From assembly GCA_027064585.1 (NCBI GenBank), contig JAMOPI010000036.1, positions 127,777 through 191,776 on the forward strand: a DNA stretch of 64,000 nucleotides, read 5' to 3'. The stretch comes from Candidatus Desulfofervidaceae bacterium. GTDB lineage: Bacteria > Desulfobacterota > Desulfofervidia > Desulfofervidales > Desulfofervidaceae. This document shows positions 52,984 to 62,366 of this stretch, in pieces; within the stretch, counting starts at the first letter, position 1, and each line of letters starts with the position of its first letter. A program made the position numbers and the translations under genes. The notes beneath the pieces were generated by a model that had not been told where the DNA came from, searched no databases, and saw nothing but the letters and a program-made list of their open reading frames with translations.

Positions 52984-54075
52984 TTGGAAATTACTGTCCC
53001 TAAACACTTAGAAAGGATAAAGGCCTATGTGCCGGGTAAGCCCATTAGCGAGGTGCAAGCCCAATACGGGATTACTTCTCCCGTAAAGTTAGCCTCTAAC
53101 GAAAATCCACTTGGACCTTCTCCTAAGGCCTTAGAGGCCATTCGCCAAGCCTTATCTTATATCCATTTATATCCAGATAGTCATTATCGGAAGCTGCGGC
53201 AAAAATTAGCAGAGATTTTAGGCGTAACTCCAGAACAAGTTATCGTTGGCAATGGTTCAGATGAAATTATGGCCCTTATTGGGCAGGCCCTTTTGCTCCC
53301 AGGGGAAGAGGTAATTTCACCGCATCCTGCCTTCTCCATCTACGAAAAGGTAGCCATTCTCGCTCAAGCAGAGTTTAAAAAGATTCCCCTTAAGGACATG
53401 GCCATTGACTTAGAAGGAATACTTAAGGCGGTTTCGGGAAAAACAAAGCTTATCTTTCTAACCAATCCCCATAATCCTACAGGAAGTTTCTTTGATATCT
53501 TTGCCTTAAATACCTTTTTAAATGCCTTACCCTCTTCTGTTTTGGTTGTTTTGGATGAGGCCTATGTAGACTTTGTGTCTAAGGAAAGGCAGTTTAATAG
53601 TGTAGAGCTACTTTCTAAGTTTCCTAATCTTATCATCCTTCGTACCTTTTCTAAGGCCTATGGCTTAGCTGGCTTGCGGATTGGATATGGTGTTTTTTCT
53701 AAAGCATTGGTTGGCTTTATAGAAAAGGTGCGTATGCCTTTTAATGTTAACACCCTCGCTCAGGTAGCGGCAGAGGCAGCGTTAGAAGATAGGGAGTTTC
53801 TTAAAAAGACCCAAGAAACTATCTGGTCTGGAAGGAAGTTTTTAACCAAGGAACTTATGGACTTAGGCGTAAAAGTTTATCCTAGTGAGGCTAATTTTAT
53901 CTTAGTTGAGGTGGGAAAACAAGCTGCATGGGTATATGAAGAACTTTTAAAAAAGGGGGTAATTGTAAGGCCCTTGGCCAATTATGATCTTCCTGCGTGC
54001 TTGCGCATCAGTATTGGAACACCAGAAGAAAACCAGAAGTTTTTGGATGTGTTTAGAGAGATATGGAGGAAATAA
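52984..54075 (+). CDS. hisC: Histidinol-phosphate aminotransferase
   Basis: 363 residues, a PLP-dependent class I/II aminotransferase of histidine biosynthesis. LASNENPLGPSPKALEA near residue 36, TNPHNPTGSFF near residue 160, VVLDEAYVDFV near residue 190 and the lysine in LRTFSKAYGLAGLRIGYG near residue 225 are diagnostic. The start appears to be TTG at 52984, spaced 5 bases from a GAGGAG site; no ATG precedes the conserved N-terminus. A 13 bp overlap couples it to cmk. Confidence 0.93.
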   Translation: MEITVPKHLERIKAYVPGKPISEVQAQYGITSPVKLASNENPLGPSPKALEAIRQALSYIHLYPDSHYRKLRQKLAEILGVTPEQVIVGNGSDEIMALIGQALLLPGEEVISPHPAFSIYEKVAILAQAEFKKIPLKDMAIDLEGILKAVSGKTKLIFLTNPHNPTGSFFDIFALNTFLNALPSSVLVVLDEAYVDFVSKERQFNSVELLSKFPNLIILRTFSKAYGLAGLRIGYGVFSKALVGFIEKVRMPFNVNTLAQVAAEAALEDREFLKKTQETIWSGRKFLTKELMDLGVKVYPSEANFILVEVGKQAAWVYEELLKKGVIVRPLANYDLPACLRISIGTPEENQKFLDVFREIWRK

Positions 54076-54746
54076 TTATTACTATTGACGGCCCTGCTGG
54101 TGTAGGAAAGACAACGGTGGCCAAAATTCTGGCCCAAAGGTTAGGGTTTATTTATGTAGATACAGGTGCTATGTATAGAACAGTGGCCTTAATGAGCCTA
54201 GAAAAAGGTATTTCTGTTGATAATACTAAATTATTAGGGGAAGAAGCACAAAAACTTAAACTTAATTTTAAGCAAGATGGAGATAATATTCGTATTTTTT
54301 TGAAAAAGAGAGATATATCAGACCTGATTCGTACCCCTGAAATTGATATGCTTTCTTCCACAGTGTCCAAGATAAAAGAAGTAAGAGAGGCGTTATGGCG
54401 TTTACAAAGAGATTTAGCCCAAAGGTTAAAACGAGCTATTTTTGAAGGCAGGGATATGGGCACGGTAGTCTTTCCTGGAGCCCCAATCAAGTTTTTTTTA
54501 ACGGCCTCTCCTGAAATTCGGGCCAAGAGAAGGTGGAAGCAGCTTCAGGCGGCTGGAAAAGCAATAGATTACCAAGAGGTCTATGGAGCCCTTTTAAAAA
54601 GAGATAAACAGGACAGTGAGCGCCAGATCGCTCCCTTAAGGCCTGCATCTGATGCCATCATTATTGATACTACACATTTGGGCATAGAAGAAGTAGTGAA
54701 CAAAATGCAAACATATGTTGCAAATAAGCTTGGGAGGGAGGAGTAA
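54063..54746 (+). CDS. cmk: Cytidylate kinase
   Basis: 227 residues. It phosphorylates CMP and dCMP. ITIDGPAGVGKTTVAKILAQRLG at the N-terminus is the Walker A region; DTGAMYRTVAL follows, and FEGRDMGTVVFP near residue 130 and the DKQDSERQIAPLRPASDAI segment near 180 match the family. Its ATG lies inside the hisC end, and its stop shares a base with the rpsA ATG. The hisC-cmk-rpsA order is seen in other deltaproteobacteria. Confidence 0.95.
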   Translation: MEEIIITIDGPAGVGKTTVAKILAQRLGFIYVDTGAMYRTVALMSLEKGISVDNTKLLGEEAQKLKLNFKQDGDNIRIFLKKRDISDLIRTPEIDMLSSTVSKIKEVREALWRLQRDLAQRLKRAIFEGRDMGTVVFPGAPIKFFLTASPEIRAKRRWKQLQAAGKAIDYQEVYGALLKRDKQDSERQIAPLRPASDAIIIDTTHLGIEEVVNKMQTYVANKLGREE

Positions 54747-56467
54747 TGGAAGTCTTAGAGACAGAAAAAGGTGATCTTTCTGGGAGAAAATCCCAGGAAA
54801 CTCAAGAAAAATCTTCAGATTTAATAGAATTATACAAAGAGAGTTTTAAAGAAATAGAACCTGGGCAAATCATCACGGGTAAGGTAGTTTACGTAGGTAA
54901 GGACTATGTCATGATTGATGTTGGCCTTAAGTCCGAAGGTAGTGTGCCGTTAAGGGAATTTACCGATGATAAAGGTAACGTTATGGTCAAAGAAGGGGAT
55001 GAAGTAGAGGTATATTTTAAAGGTATTAATGCACAAGATGGCAGTGTATTTTTATCTCGTAAAAAAGCCGTTCAGATACGGACGTGGGAGAAAATAGAAA
55101 AGCTTTATCAAAAAGGTGGTTATATCTATGGTAAGATTTTAAAGAGAATAAAAGGGGGATATACAGTAGATATAGGCGTGCCTGCCTTTTTGCCTGGCTC
55201 ACAAGTAGATATCAAGCCAGTCAGGGACTATGATCGTTTCGTGGGGAAAACCTATTCCTTTAAGATCATTAAGTATGATCCTAAACTTCATAATGTTATT
55301 CTTTCTCGTCGGCAGTATTTAGAAGAAGAAAGAGAAAGGCAAAAGCAACAAACCTTAGCGAGATTAAAAGAAGGGGCGGTAGTATATGGACGGGTAAAAA
55401 GCATTATGGACTATGGCGTCTTTGTGGATTTAGGCGGAATAGACGGACTCTTACATATTAAAGACATCTCTTGGGGAAAAGTGAGGCATCCAGAAGACTT
55501 GTTTGAAATTGGAGATGAGATTAAGGTCAAAGTGTTAAAGTTTGATAAAGAAAAGGAAAAGATTGCCTTAGGTATGAAGCAGCTTACCCCTGATCCTTGG
55601 GAAAGTGTGCCTGAAAGATATCCTGTGGGAAAACGCGTAAAAGGTAGAGTAACCAATCTGGCAGATTACGGCGTGTTTCTACAAATTGAAGACGGCGTGG
55701 AAGGCTTTATTCACATTTCTGATCTCACTTGGTCAAAGCGCTTAAAACATCCTTCTGAAGTTCTTTCCGTCGGAGATATGGTAGAGGCAGTGGTGCTAAA
55801 TATTGATAAAAAGAAGAGGCGGTTACAATTAGGTCTAAAGCAGATTGAGCCTGATCCGTGGGATGTTGTCGCTGAAAAATATCCTGTTGGGAGCGTGATT
55901 GAAGGTAAGGTTAAAAATGTAACAAGTTTTGGTGTCTTTGTAGAGGTCATGGAAGGTATTGACGGTTTAGTACATGTTTCAGATATCTCTTGGACAAAGA
56001 AGATAAAAGATCCACGCGAGATCTTCAAAAAGGGCGATGTGGTAAAGGCGAAGGTCCTTTCCATTGACAAAGAGGCAGGTAAAATTGCTCTAGGCATTAA
56101 ACAACTTGAGCCTGATCCATGGCAGCAAGTACCAGAGAAGTATCCTATAGGAAGCACGGTAACAGGAAAGATCACTCATATCGCTGATTTTGGCTTGTTT
56201 GTGGAAGTAGAAGAAGGACTTGAAGGATTAGTGCACATTTCTGAAGCAGGTTTGGAAAGAATAAAGGATCTTTCCGAGAAGTTTAAAGTAGGCGATGAGA
56301 TAAAGGCCAAAGTTATCAAGGTAGATCCTGAAAAGAAAAAGCTTGGTCTTTCTATTAAACGGGTTTTAGAAGAGGAAGAGAAAAATGTATTATATAAATA
56401 CTCCCCTAGTCAAAAGGGTATTATGAAATTGGGAGAGCTGGTTAAGACTAAACAGAACATCATTTAG
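54746..56467 (+). CDS. rpsA: 30S ribosomal protein S1
   Basis: 573 residues with six S1 RNA-binding domains, at about 38-105, 120-190, 205-275, 290-362, 377-449 and 464-536. The last four are the most alike: each opens with G-x-V/I-x-G-x-V and contains a GVFV/GVFL-type core and a conserved HI/HV-S segment. S1 captures mRNA for the ribosome. The start is translationally coupled to cmk by a one-base overlap with its stop. Confidence 0.95.
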   Translation: MEVLETEKGDLSGRKSQETQEKSSDLIELYKESFKEIEPGQIITGKVVYVGKDYVMIDVGLKSEGSVPLREFTDDKGNVMVKEGDEVEVYFKGINAQDGSVFLSRKKAVQIRTWEKIEKLYQKGGYIYGKILKRIKGGYTVDIGVPAFLPGSQVDIKPVRDYDRFVGKTYSFKIIKYDPKLHNVILSRRQYLEEERERQKQQTLARLKEGAVVYGRVKSIMDYGVFVDLGGIDGLLHIKDISWGKVRHPEDLFEIGDEIKVKVLKFDKEKEKIALGMKQLTPDPWESVPERYPVGKRVKGRVTNLADYGVFLQIEDGVEGFIHISDLTWSKRLKHPSEVLSVGDMVEAVVLNIDKKKRRLQLGLKQIEPDPWDVVAEKYPVGSVIEGKVKNVTSFGVFVEVMEGIDGLVHVSDISWTKKIKDPREIFKKGDVVKAKVLSIDKEAGKIALGIKQLEPDPWQQVPEKYPIGSTVTGKITHIADFGLFVEVEEGLEGLVHISEAGLERIKDLSEKFKVGDEIKAKVIKVDPEKKKLGLSIKRVLEEEEKNVLYKYSPSQKGIMKLGELVKTKQNII

Positions 56468-56469
56468 CC

Positions 56470-57402
56470 ATGACGTGGATTAGGCTCTTTACAGGTTTAT
56501 TTGTTATCTTCTTTGCAGGCAAGCGGCATGCGCAGTATGGGTATGTGTATCTGGAGCAAAGTGGGATTAAATCCCCTTGGCTGCGCACCTTCAGCTGGCA
56601 TATCATTAATGCCTTTCCAGAAGCATCTATCGTCTTTTTAAGTGCTTCTGTTCTGCCTCAGGCTGTCTTCAATTTAGCCCTTATTTGGAGCATTTTTCTT
56701 CTAAACTTTGTCATCCTAAGCCTTGCTATTTTAGCCAAAAAAGAAGAATTCAAATTGTCTACTCCTAAACATCAGACTTCGTTTGTCTTCCTCCTAGCCT
56801 TTACTCTTTTGTTTTTGGTCTCTCTCGTGCCTAAGTTTCAGGCCAGTGTCTTTCATATTGGCTGGCCTAGCCTTTGTTTTTTGGTCGGCTATACCTTTTA
56901 TCTTCATCGGTTCCGTTTTGAAGAAGGAAAGCTAGAACTTGATTTGTCTCCTATGGTGCTATTTTTGCGCTTCTTTACCGCTACCTTATTAATCTTTGCT
57001 GGCGCAGGTCAAGTTGTTTACGGCTGCAAGGAGTTGGTCATCCAATTTCATTGGTCACCCTTTCTCACCGCTGCCTTTCTTTTAGCCCCTATTGCCTGTC
57101 TGCCTAAGATCCCTTCAGTATGGCAAAAAGAAATAAACATTGCCTTTTTTACCGAAAGGGTAACTGAGGCTAATATTCTCCTCGTGGGTCTTTTTCTCTT
57201 CTTTACCGATGTCTTTTATCTCAAAAGTGATATTTATCAAAAGGCCTCTTTTTTTCATTTCCTGTTTGCCTTGGTAGCTGCATTTTTTGTTCTCCTCCAC
57301 TTCTTTTTAGGTAAGATGGACTTGAAAAAGAAAAAGATTTTCAGTAGTATTACGATATTGACTTACTTTTTACTTACAGGCCTTACCTTGATAAACAAGT
57401 GA
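56470..57402 (+). CDS. Multi-pass membrane protein of unknown function
   Basis: 310 residues, not recognised. It is hydrophobic throughout, with about nine or ten possible membrane segments (for example about 5-20, 45-92, 105-122, 165-190, 205-222, 258-280 and 290-308), with short basic loops and no catalytic motif. It begins 3 bases after the rpsA stop and precedes sppA by 36 bp, so it is an insert in the usual cmk-rpsA-sppA operon. A transporter or lipid enzyme is possible; nothing in the sequence decides. Confidence 0.6.
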   Translation: MTWIRLFTGLFVIFFAGKRHAQYGYVYLEQSGIKSPWLRTFSWHIINAFPEASIVFLSASVLPQAVFNLALIWSIFLLNFVILSLAILAKKEEFKLSTPKHQTSFVFLLAFTLLFLVSLVPKFQASVFHIGWPSLCFLVGYTFYLHRFRFEEGKLELDLSPMVLFLRFFTATLLIFAGAGQVVYGCKELVIQFHWSPFLTAAFLLAPIACLPKIPSVWQKEINIAFFTERVTEANILLVGLFLFFTDVFYLKSDIYQKASFFHFLFALVAAFFVLLHFFLGKMDLKKKKIFSSITILTYFLLTGLTLINK

Positions 57403-57438
57403 AGAAAGATTTCTGGCAAGAGAAACGTGTAAGGTAAT

Positions 57439-58320
57439 ATGTTGGCTGGGTATAATGACCATAATATAAAAAAGAGGCGGCCTTTTTTAAAATTTTTAGG
57501 TCGTCTGTTTATATTTTTCTTTATCTTCCTCTTGGGCTTTGGCCTGGCCAGACGCTGGGGAAAAGAAGGAATCACGGGAGAGCGGATTGGAGTAATAGAA
57601 GTTAAGGGAATTATCAAGGATAGTCGTTCCATTCTAGAAAACATAGTTAAGTTTGAAAAAAACGACCATATCAAAGCCATCTTGTTACGGATAAATTCCC
57701 CCGGAGGTGCTGTTGCTCCTTGTCAAGAAATCTATATAGAACTTATAAAGGCTAGAAAGAAAAAGCCTGTAGTAGCCTCATTGGGCACCGTGGCTGCTTC
57801 GGGTGGATACTATATCGCCGCGGCAGCCAATAAGATCATCGCCACCCCTGGCACATTAACTGGCAGTATTGGAGTAAAACTAGAGTTAGCCAATGTGCAG
57901 AAACTGTTAGAAAAAATAGGTATAGAGCCGGTAGTATTAAAAAGCGTGCCTTATAAGGACATTGGTTCTCCCTTTCGGCAAGTTACGCCTGAAGAAAAGA
58001 AAATGTTAATAAAATTACTTAAAGATATTCATCGTCAGTTTGTAGAAGACATCGCTAAAGGACGGCATCTTTCTTTTGAAAAAGTAGAGGCCATCGCTGA
58101 CGGTTCTGTTTTTACAGGAAAAGAGGCTAAAGACTTAGGATTAGTAGATATGTTAGGCAACTTTGAAGACGCTATTAAAGAAGCAACCAGACTGGCAGGG
58201 ATAAAAGGAGAGCCCAAATTGTATTATCCTAAGAAAAAGACCCCTTGGACAAGGCTATTGTTAAATACCCTGCTTGAAATCCTCAATGAGGATATCCAAA
58301 AAATAAAAATTTCATATTGA
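57439..58320 (+). CDS. sppA: Signal peptide peptidase SppA (short form)
   Basis: 293 residues, the 36 kDa-type SppA. One N-terminal membrane helix (about 19-37) anchors it in the inner membrane with the catalytic domain outside. The serine lies in VASLGTVAASGGYYIAAAANKI near residue 120 and the lysine of the Ser-Lys dyad near residue 175 (KSVPYKDIGSPFR). It degrades cleaved signal peptides. It sits between the membrane gene and an HU/IHF gene, in the common sppA-ihf order. Confidence 0.92.
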   Translation: MLAGYNDHNIKKRRPFLKFLGRLFIFFFIFLLGFGLARRWGKEGITGERIGVIEVKGIIKDSRSILENIVKFEKNDHIKAILLRINSPGGAVAPCQEIYIELIKARKKKPVVASLGTVAASGGYYIAAAANKIIATPGTLTGSIGVKLELANVQKLLEKIGIEPVVLKSVPYKDIGSPFRQVTPEEKKMLIKLLKDIHRQFVEDIAKGRHLSFEKVEAIADGSVFTGKEAKDLGLVDMLGNFEDAIKEATRLAGIKGEPKLYYPKKKTPWTRLLLNTLLEILNEDIQKIKISY

Positions 58321-58332
58321 GGTGGAAGGAGT

Positions 58333-58617
58333 ATGCTTAAAAAAGAATTAGTAGAAGAATTAGCGCAGCGGTTTCCTCAGTTTTCTAAAAAAGATATGTT
58401 TTTTTTGGTAGAAGCCTTTTTTGATGCCCTTAAGGAAGGTATTAAGGCAGGAAGGGTAGAATTAAGAGGATTTGGGGTTTTTACCTCTAAGATTAGAAAT
58501 TCACGCCAAATGCAGCATCCCAAGACGAAAAAAATCATCAAAACCAAACCCCATCGCTCCATTCGTTTTAAATCAAGTTTTGAAGTCCCGTTAGAGGTCG
58601 TAGAAAAGGAAAAGTAA
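58333..58617 (+). CDS. HU/IHF-family DNA-binding protein
   Basis: 94 residues. A histone-like bending protein: KKELVEELAQRFP at the N-terminus, then VELRGFGVFTSKIRNSR near residue 42 and the DNA-arm segment HPKTKKIIKTKPHRSIRFKSS near residue 58. The FGVF element and the arm match IHF-beta or HU. A gene just downstream of rpsA and sppA is often ihfB, but the subunit cannot be settled here. A GGTGGAAGGAG site precedes the ATG. Confidence 0.93.
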   Translation: MLKKELVEELAQRFPQFSKKDMFFLVEAFFDALKEGIKAGRVELRGFGVFTSKIRNSRQMQHPKTKKIIKTKPHRSIRFKSSFEVPLEVVEKEK

Positions 58618-58629
58618 GGGAGCGTGTGT

Positions 58630-60450
58630 ATGTCCTTTTTAAAGGCTTTACAAGAAGGTGTCCTCGTCTCTGATGGGGCAATGGGCACCATGCTCTATCA
58701 AAAGGGCGTTTACATCAATCGTTGCTTTGACGAAGTAAATCTATCTGCCCCTGATCTGGTAGAAGACATCCATATTGCTTATGCTAAAGCAGGAGCAGAT
58801 ATTCTAAGTACAAATACCTTTGGTGCCAATTATTGGCACTTAAAGACTTATGGCCTTGAAGGAAAGATTGCGGCCATTAACCAAGCCGGGGTAAAACTGG
58901 CCCGGAAGGTAGCTGGTAGTAAACTTTTGGTAGCAGGCACAATTGGTCCTCTCTCTCCTTTTTTAAAGCCCCCATTTACAGAAGAGGATTTTCGGCAGGG
59001 ATATGAAGAACAGGTAAAAACCTTGGTTAATGAAGGTGTAGACTTGCTTATCTTAGAAAGTTTTGAGTATCTGAACGCCCTCTTGTTGACGATTAAACTC
59101 ATCAAGGAATGGACAGATTTGCCTATTGTTGCTGAAGTGACGGTGGAGAAAGAGGAACACTTGGCTTCTGGTGAACATGTAAGTGAAATTGTTAAACCCA
59201 TTGAAGAAAGTGGCGTTGTCGCCTGGGGCTTTAACTGCTGCCAAGGGGCGCGGCATATCTTACATCTGCTTGATTTGATTAGAGATGAGGCTACCTTACC
59301 TCTTATTGCTCAGCCCAGCGCTGGCATACCTCAAAAGGTAGAAGGCCGTAAGCTTTACCTTTGCACGCCTGAATATCTGGCCAGCCACAGTCGTTATTTC
59401 ATTCAAAAAGGGGTAAAAATTGTCGGGGGCTGTTGTGGTACTACTCCTAGACACATCAAGGCTGTGCGCTCGGCTGTCCGCTCCATGAGTCCAGGTCGCA
59501 TTCGGATTGAAAGTGGAGAAGAGGCTAAAGAAAAAGCGGGGACAGTCTCACCTGCTATTCCTCTGGCCGAAAGGTCGGCTATGGCCAAAAAGATTGCCCA
59601 GGGTAAGTTTGTGATTAACGTGGAATTAACCCCGCCCCGTAGCCCTGACCCAAGCAAGACTTTAGAAAAGGCAAAACTTCTTAAGAAGATGGAGATTGAC
59701 GCCATTAACATCCCCGATGGTCCGCGGGCAAGTGCTAGAATGAGTGCGCAGGCCTTGGCGGTCTTGATTGAACAAAAGGTAGGCATAGAGACTGTATTAC
59801 ATGTTTGCTGTCGTGACAGGAATCTAATCGGGCTTCAAGCCGATCTTTTAGGAGGGTACGCGCTAGGCCTGCGGAATTTATTAATCATCACTGGTGACCC
59901 CCCTAAACTAGGTGACTATCCTGATGCCACAGCCGTATTTGACCTAGATGCCATTGGTCTGGTGCAATTGGTGCAAAATCTAAACCGGGGGCTTGATTTG
60001 GTTGGACGAGCTATTTCTAAGCCAACTGGCTTTTTGGTTGGAGTAGGGGTTAATCCCGTAGCCGTTAATGTAGAAAGGGAAATTGCCCGTTTTGAGGCCA
60101 AGGTCAAGGCTGGGGCTGAATTTGCCATTACGCAACCTGTTTTTGACATCAGGGCGTTAGAAAGATTTGTTGAACAGGTAAAGCACTTAAATATTCCCAT
60201 CATTGCTGGCATCTGGCCTTTAACTAGCTACCGGGCCGCCCTATTTATGCAAAAAGAGGTACCTGGCGTAAGTGTGCCTGAGGAAATTGTAGAAAGAATG
60301 GCTAAATCCCCCACAGGAGAGGCTGCCATTACCGAAGGAGTTGCCATCGCTAGAGAAGCCTATGAAGCGGTTAAAGACCTAGTGCAAGGGGTACAAATCA
60401 GCGCTCCCTTAGGTAAGGTGGAAATGGTAGCTAAAGTGTTGGACCTTTAA
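58630..60450 (+). CDS. Homocysteine S-methyltransferase / methylenetetrahydrofolate reductase fusion
   Basis: About 606 residues, the YitJ layout. The N-terminal half is a zinc-dependent homocysteine methyltransferase: DGAMGTMLYQKG near residue 12, FNCCQGARHI near residue 205 and GGCCGTTPRHI near residue 270 hold the zinc cysteines. The C-terminal half (from about 315) is a MetF-like reductase (VELTPPRSPDP, GDPPKLGDYPDA, AITQPVFDI). It could make methyl-THF and methionine, or feed C1 units in an acetyl-CoA pathway. GTG at 58624 is an alternative start. Confidence 0.85.
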   Translation: MSFLKALQEGVLVSDGAMGTMLYQKGVYINRCFDEVNLSAPDLVEDIHIAYAKAGADILSTNTFGANYWHLKTYGLEGKIAAINQAGVKLARKVAGSKLLVAGTIGPLSPFLKPPFTEEDFRQGYEEQVKTLVNEGVDLLILESFEYLNALLLTIKLIKEWTDLPIVAEVTVEKEEHLASGEHVSEIVKPIEESGVVAWGFNCCQGARHILHLLDLIRDEATLPLIAQPSAGIPQKVEGRKLYLCTPEYLASHSRYFIQKGVKIVGGCCGTTPRHIKAVRSAVRSMSPGRIRIESGEEAKEKAGTVSPAIPLAERSAMAKKIAQGKFVINVELTPPRSPDPSKTLEKAKLLKKMEIDAINIPDGPRASARMSAQALAVLIEQKVGIETVLHVCCRDRNLIGLQADLLGGYALGLRNLLIITGDPPKLGDYPDATAVFDLDAIGLVQLVQNLNRGLDLVGRAISKPTGFLVGVGVNPVAVNVEREIARFEAKVKAGAEFAITQPVFDIRALERFVEQVKHLNIPIIAGIWPLTSYRAALFMQKEVPGVSVPEEIVERMAKSPTGEAAITEGVAIAREAYEAVKDLVQGVQISAPLGKVEMVAKVLDL

Positions 60451-60464
60451 TAAGGAGGTATAGA

Positions 60465-61829
60465 ATGAAAGTAAACCCTTTAATTTTTAGAGAATATGAT
60501 ATTCGTGGTCTCGTAGAAAAAGACTTAACCGATGAATTTGTTGAACATTTAGGTAAGGCCTATGGCACATATGTTCTTAGGCATGGGTATAAGAATGTTG
60601 TCATAGGATATGATGGTCGCCAAAGTTCTCCCCATTTAAAAGAAGCGCTCATACAGGGTATCTTAAGTACAGGATGCAATGTTACGGAAATAGGTATGTG
60701 TCCAACCCCTGTGCTTTATTTTAGCATATTTCACTTAGACAAAGGGGGAGGAATTGCTGTCACTGGAAGCCATAATCCACCAGAATATAATGGCTTTAAA
60801 ATTTGTGTGGGCAAAGAGACTATTTTTGGAGAACAAATTCAGATATTAAGAAATCTCATAGAAAATGAAGATTATGAAAAAGGCAACGGCCAGCGAGAAC
60901 AATATGACATTATTCCAGATTATTTGCATTTCCTTAAAAATAACATCACAATTAAAAACCAACACAAAGTTGTGTTAGATGCAGGCAATGGTGTAGCAGG
61001 CCTTACGGCAGGACCTATTTTTAAGGAATTTGGATGTGATGTCACTTGTCTATATTGCGATATTGACGGAAACTTTCCCAATCATCATCCTGATCCAACA
61101 GTCATTAAAAATCTTCAGGATCTCATTGCTACGGTAAAAAAAGAAAAGGCAGAAGTAGGCTTTGCCTATGATGGAGACGGCGACCGTATTGGTGTCATTG
61201 ATGAAAAGGGTAATATTCTCTGGGGTGATCAGCTCTTAATCATCTTTGCCAGAGACATTTTAAAGGAACATCCCGCCGCTAAAATTATCGGTGAAGTAAA
61301 ATGCTCCCAGTTGCTTTTTGACGACATCGCCAAACACGGTGGTACACCCATCATGTGGAAGGTAGGACACTCCCTTATTAAAAACAAGCTAAAGGAAGAA
61401 AAGGCCCTTTTAGCTGGGGAGATGAGTGGACATATCTTCTTTGCTGACAGATACTTTGGCTTTGACGATGCGGTCTATGCCTCATTGCGATTTTTAGAAA
61501 TTATGGATAAAACTGGCAAAAAACCAAGCGAACTTATTGCCGATTTGCCCAAAACATATTCCACGCCTGAAATTAGGACTGAATGTCCGGATGAAATTAA
61601 ATTTAAAGTAGTAAAAATGGCGCAAGATTACTTTCCAAAGCACTATAAGACCGTAACCATTGACGGCGTGCGCATTATTTTTGAAGACGGCTGGGCCCTA
61701 ATTCGAGCCTCTAATACCCAGCCTGTTTTGGTCTTACGCTTTGAAGCCCAGAGTGAAGAAAGACTCAAGGAAATAAGAAATTTAGTGGAGAGCAAGCTGA
61801 AGGAATTTATGAAGCAAGCACAAGCATAA
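60465..61829 (+). CDS. manB: Phosphomannomutase/phosphoglucomutase
   Basis: 454 residues of the alpha-D-phosphohexomutase family. It interconverts hexose 6- and 1-phosphates for nucleotide-sugar synthesis (GDP-mannose, UDP-glucose, LPS). REYDIRG near residue 10, the phosphoserine loop AVTGSHNPPEYNG near residue 100, the metal loop FAYDGDGDRIGV near residue 235, the sugar loop GEMSGHIFF near residue 325 and the C-terminal RASNTQPVLVLRFEA near residue 420 are all present. It ends a plus-strand run that starts at hisC; the symbol is by family resemblance only. Confidence 0.9.
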   Translation: MKVNPLIFREYDIRGLVEKDLTDEFVEHLGKAYGTYVLRHGYKNVVIGYDGRQSSPHLKEALIQGILSTGCNVTEIGMCPTPVLYFSIFHLDKGGGIAVTGSHNPPEYNGFKICVGKETIFGEQIQILRNLIENEDYEKGNGQREQYDIIPDYLHFLKNNITIKNQHKVVLDAGNGVAGLTAGPIFKEFGCDVTCLYCDIDGNFPNHHPDPTVIKNLQDLIATVKKEKAEVGFAYDGDGDRIGVIDEKGNILWGDQLLIIFARDILKEHPAAKIIGEVKCSQLLFDDIAKHGGTPIMWKVGHSLIKNKLKEEKALLAGEMSGHIFFADRYFGFDDAVYASLRFLEIMDKTGKKPSELIADLPKTYSTPEIRTECPDEIKFKVVKMAQDYFPKHYKTVTIDGVRIIFEDGWALIRASNTQPVLVLRFEAQSEERLKEIRNLVESKLKEFMKQAQA

Positions 61830-61835
61830 TGTTTA

Positions 61836-62366
61836 TCACGGATAACCTGTTAATTGCCAACCAGAGAGGTCTACCGTATGAGCAATTACCTTTTCTACGG
61901 TGTTGGTTTTGAGGTTAAAGATGCGAGTAAAGAGGTAGATATAACACCCTCTCATTTCATAGGTGCCAATAATGGCATAGGTAATGTCTTCGTTTAATTC
62001 TTTTTGACGGATATCTTTTATGTTCCTAGTTAAGAGGGTGAAACCTTCGGGAGTGAGTTTAAAATAACGGGCAAATTCTGCTTCCTTTATTTTTATACCC
62101 TCCTTACTCAAATGGCTGCTAAGTAAATTACGCAACAAAAGCCCAAAGGAATGTGGTTTTAGGTCGTCTAGGTAGACAAAGTCAGTAATAATAACAACTT
62201 TTGGAGCGTAAGAGTGCTTAAGGTAAGCAGCTACCTCGTTTCCTATCTCCCGCATTTCTTTTCTCCAATTGACCGCATCTGGTGATTTACATACAGGATG
62301 AGGGTAACAACCTGTAAGAAAAAAGGCCAACCAGATAAATAAGAAAATTATTTGTTTATTCTTCAC
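61836..62366 (-). CDS. FlgO-like outer-membrane lipoprotein
   Basis: About 176 residues starting at GTG 62366, which has a GGGAGAAG site and begins a lipoprotein signal: KNKQIIFLFIWLAFFLTGC. The lipobox cysteine near residue 20 suggests anchoring. The rest resembles FlgO-domain proteins (LLRNLLSSHLSKEGIKIKEAEFA, YAIIGTYEMRGCYIYLFTRIFNLKTN). It overlaps the upstream gene by 11 bp; the two are similar in layout. No flagellar genes are nearby, so the FlgO label is structural only. Confidence 0.7.
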   Translation of the reverse strand: MKNKQIIFLFIWLAFFLTGCYPHPVCKSPDAVNWRKEMREIGNEVAAYLKHSYAPKVVIITDFVYLDDLKPHSFGLLLRNLLSSHLSKEGIKIKEAEFARYFKLTPEGFTLLTRNIKDIRQKELNEDITYAIIGTYEMRGCYIYLFTRIFNLKTNTVEKVIAHTVDLSGWQLTGYP

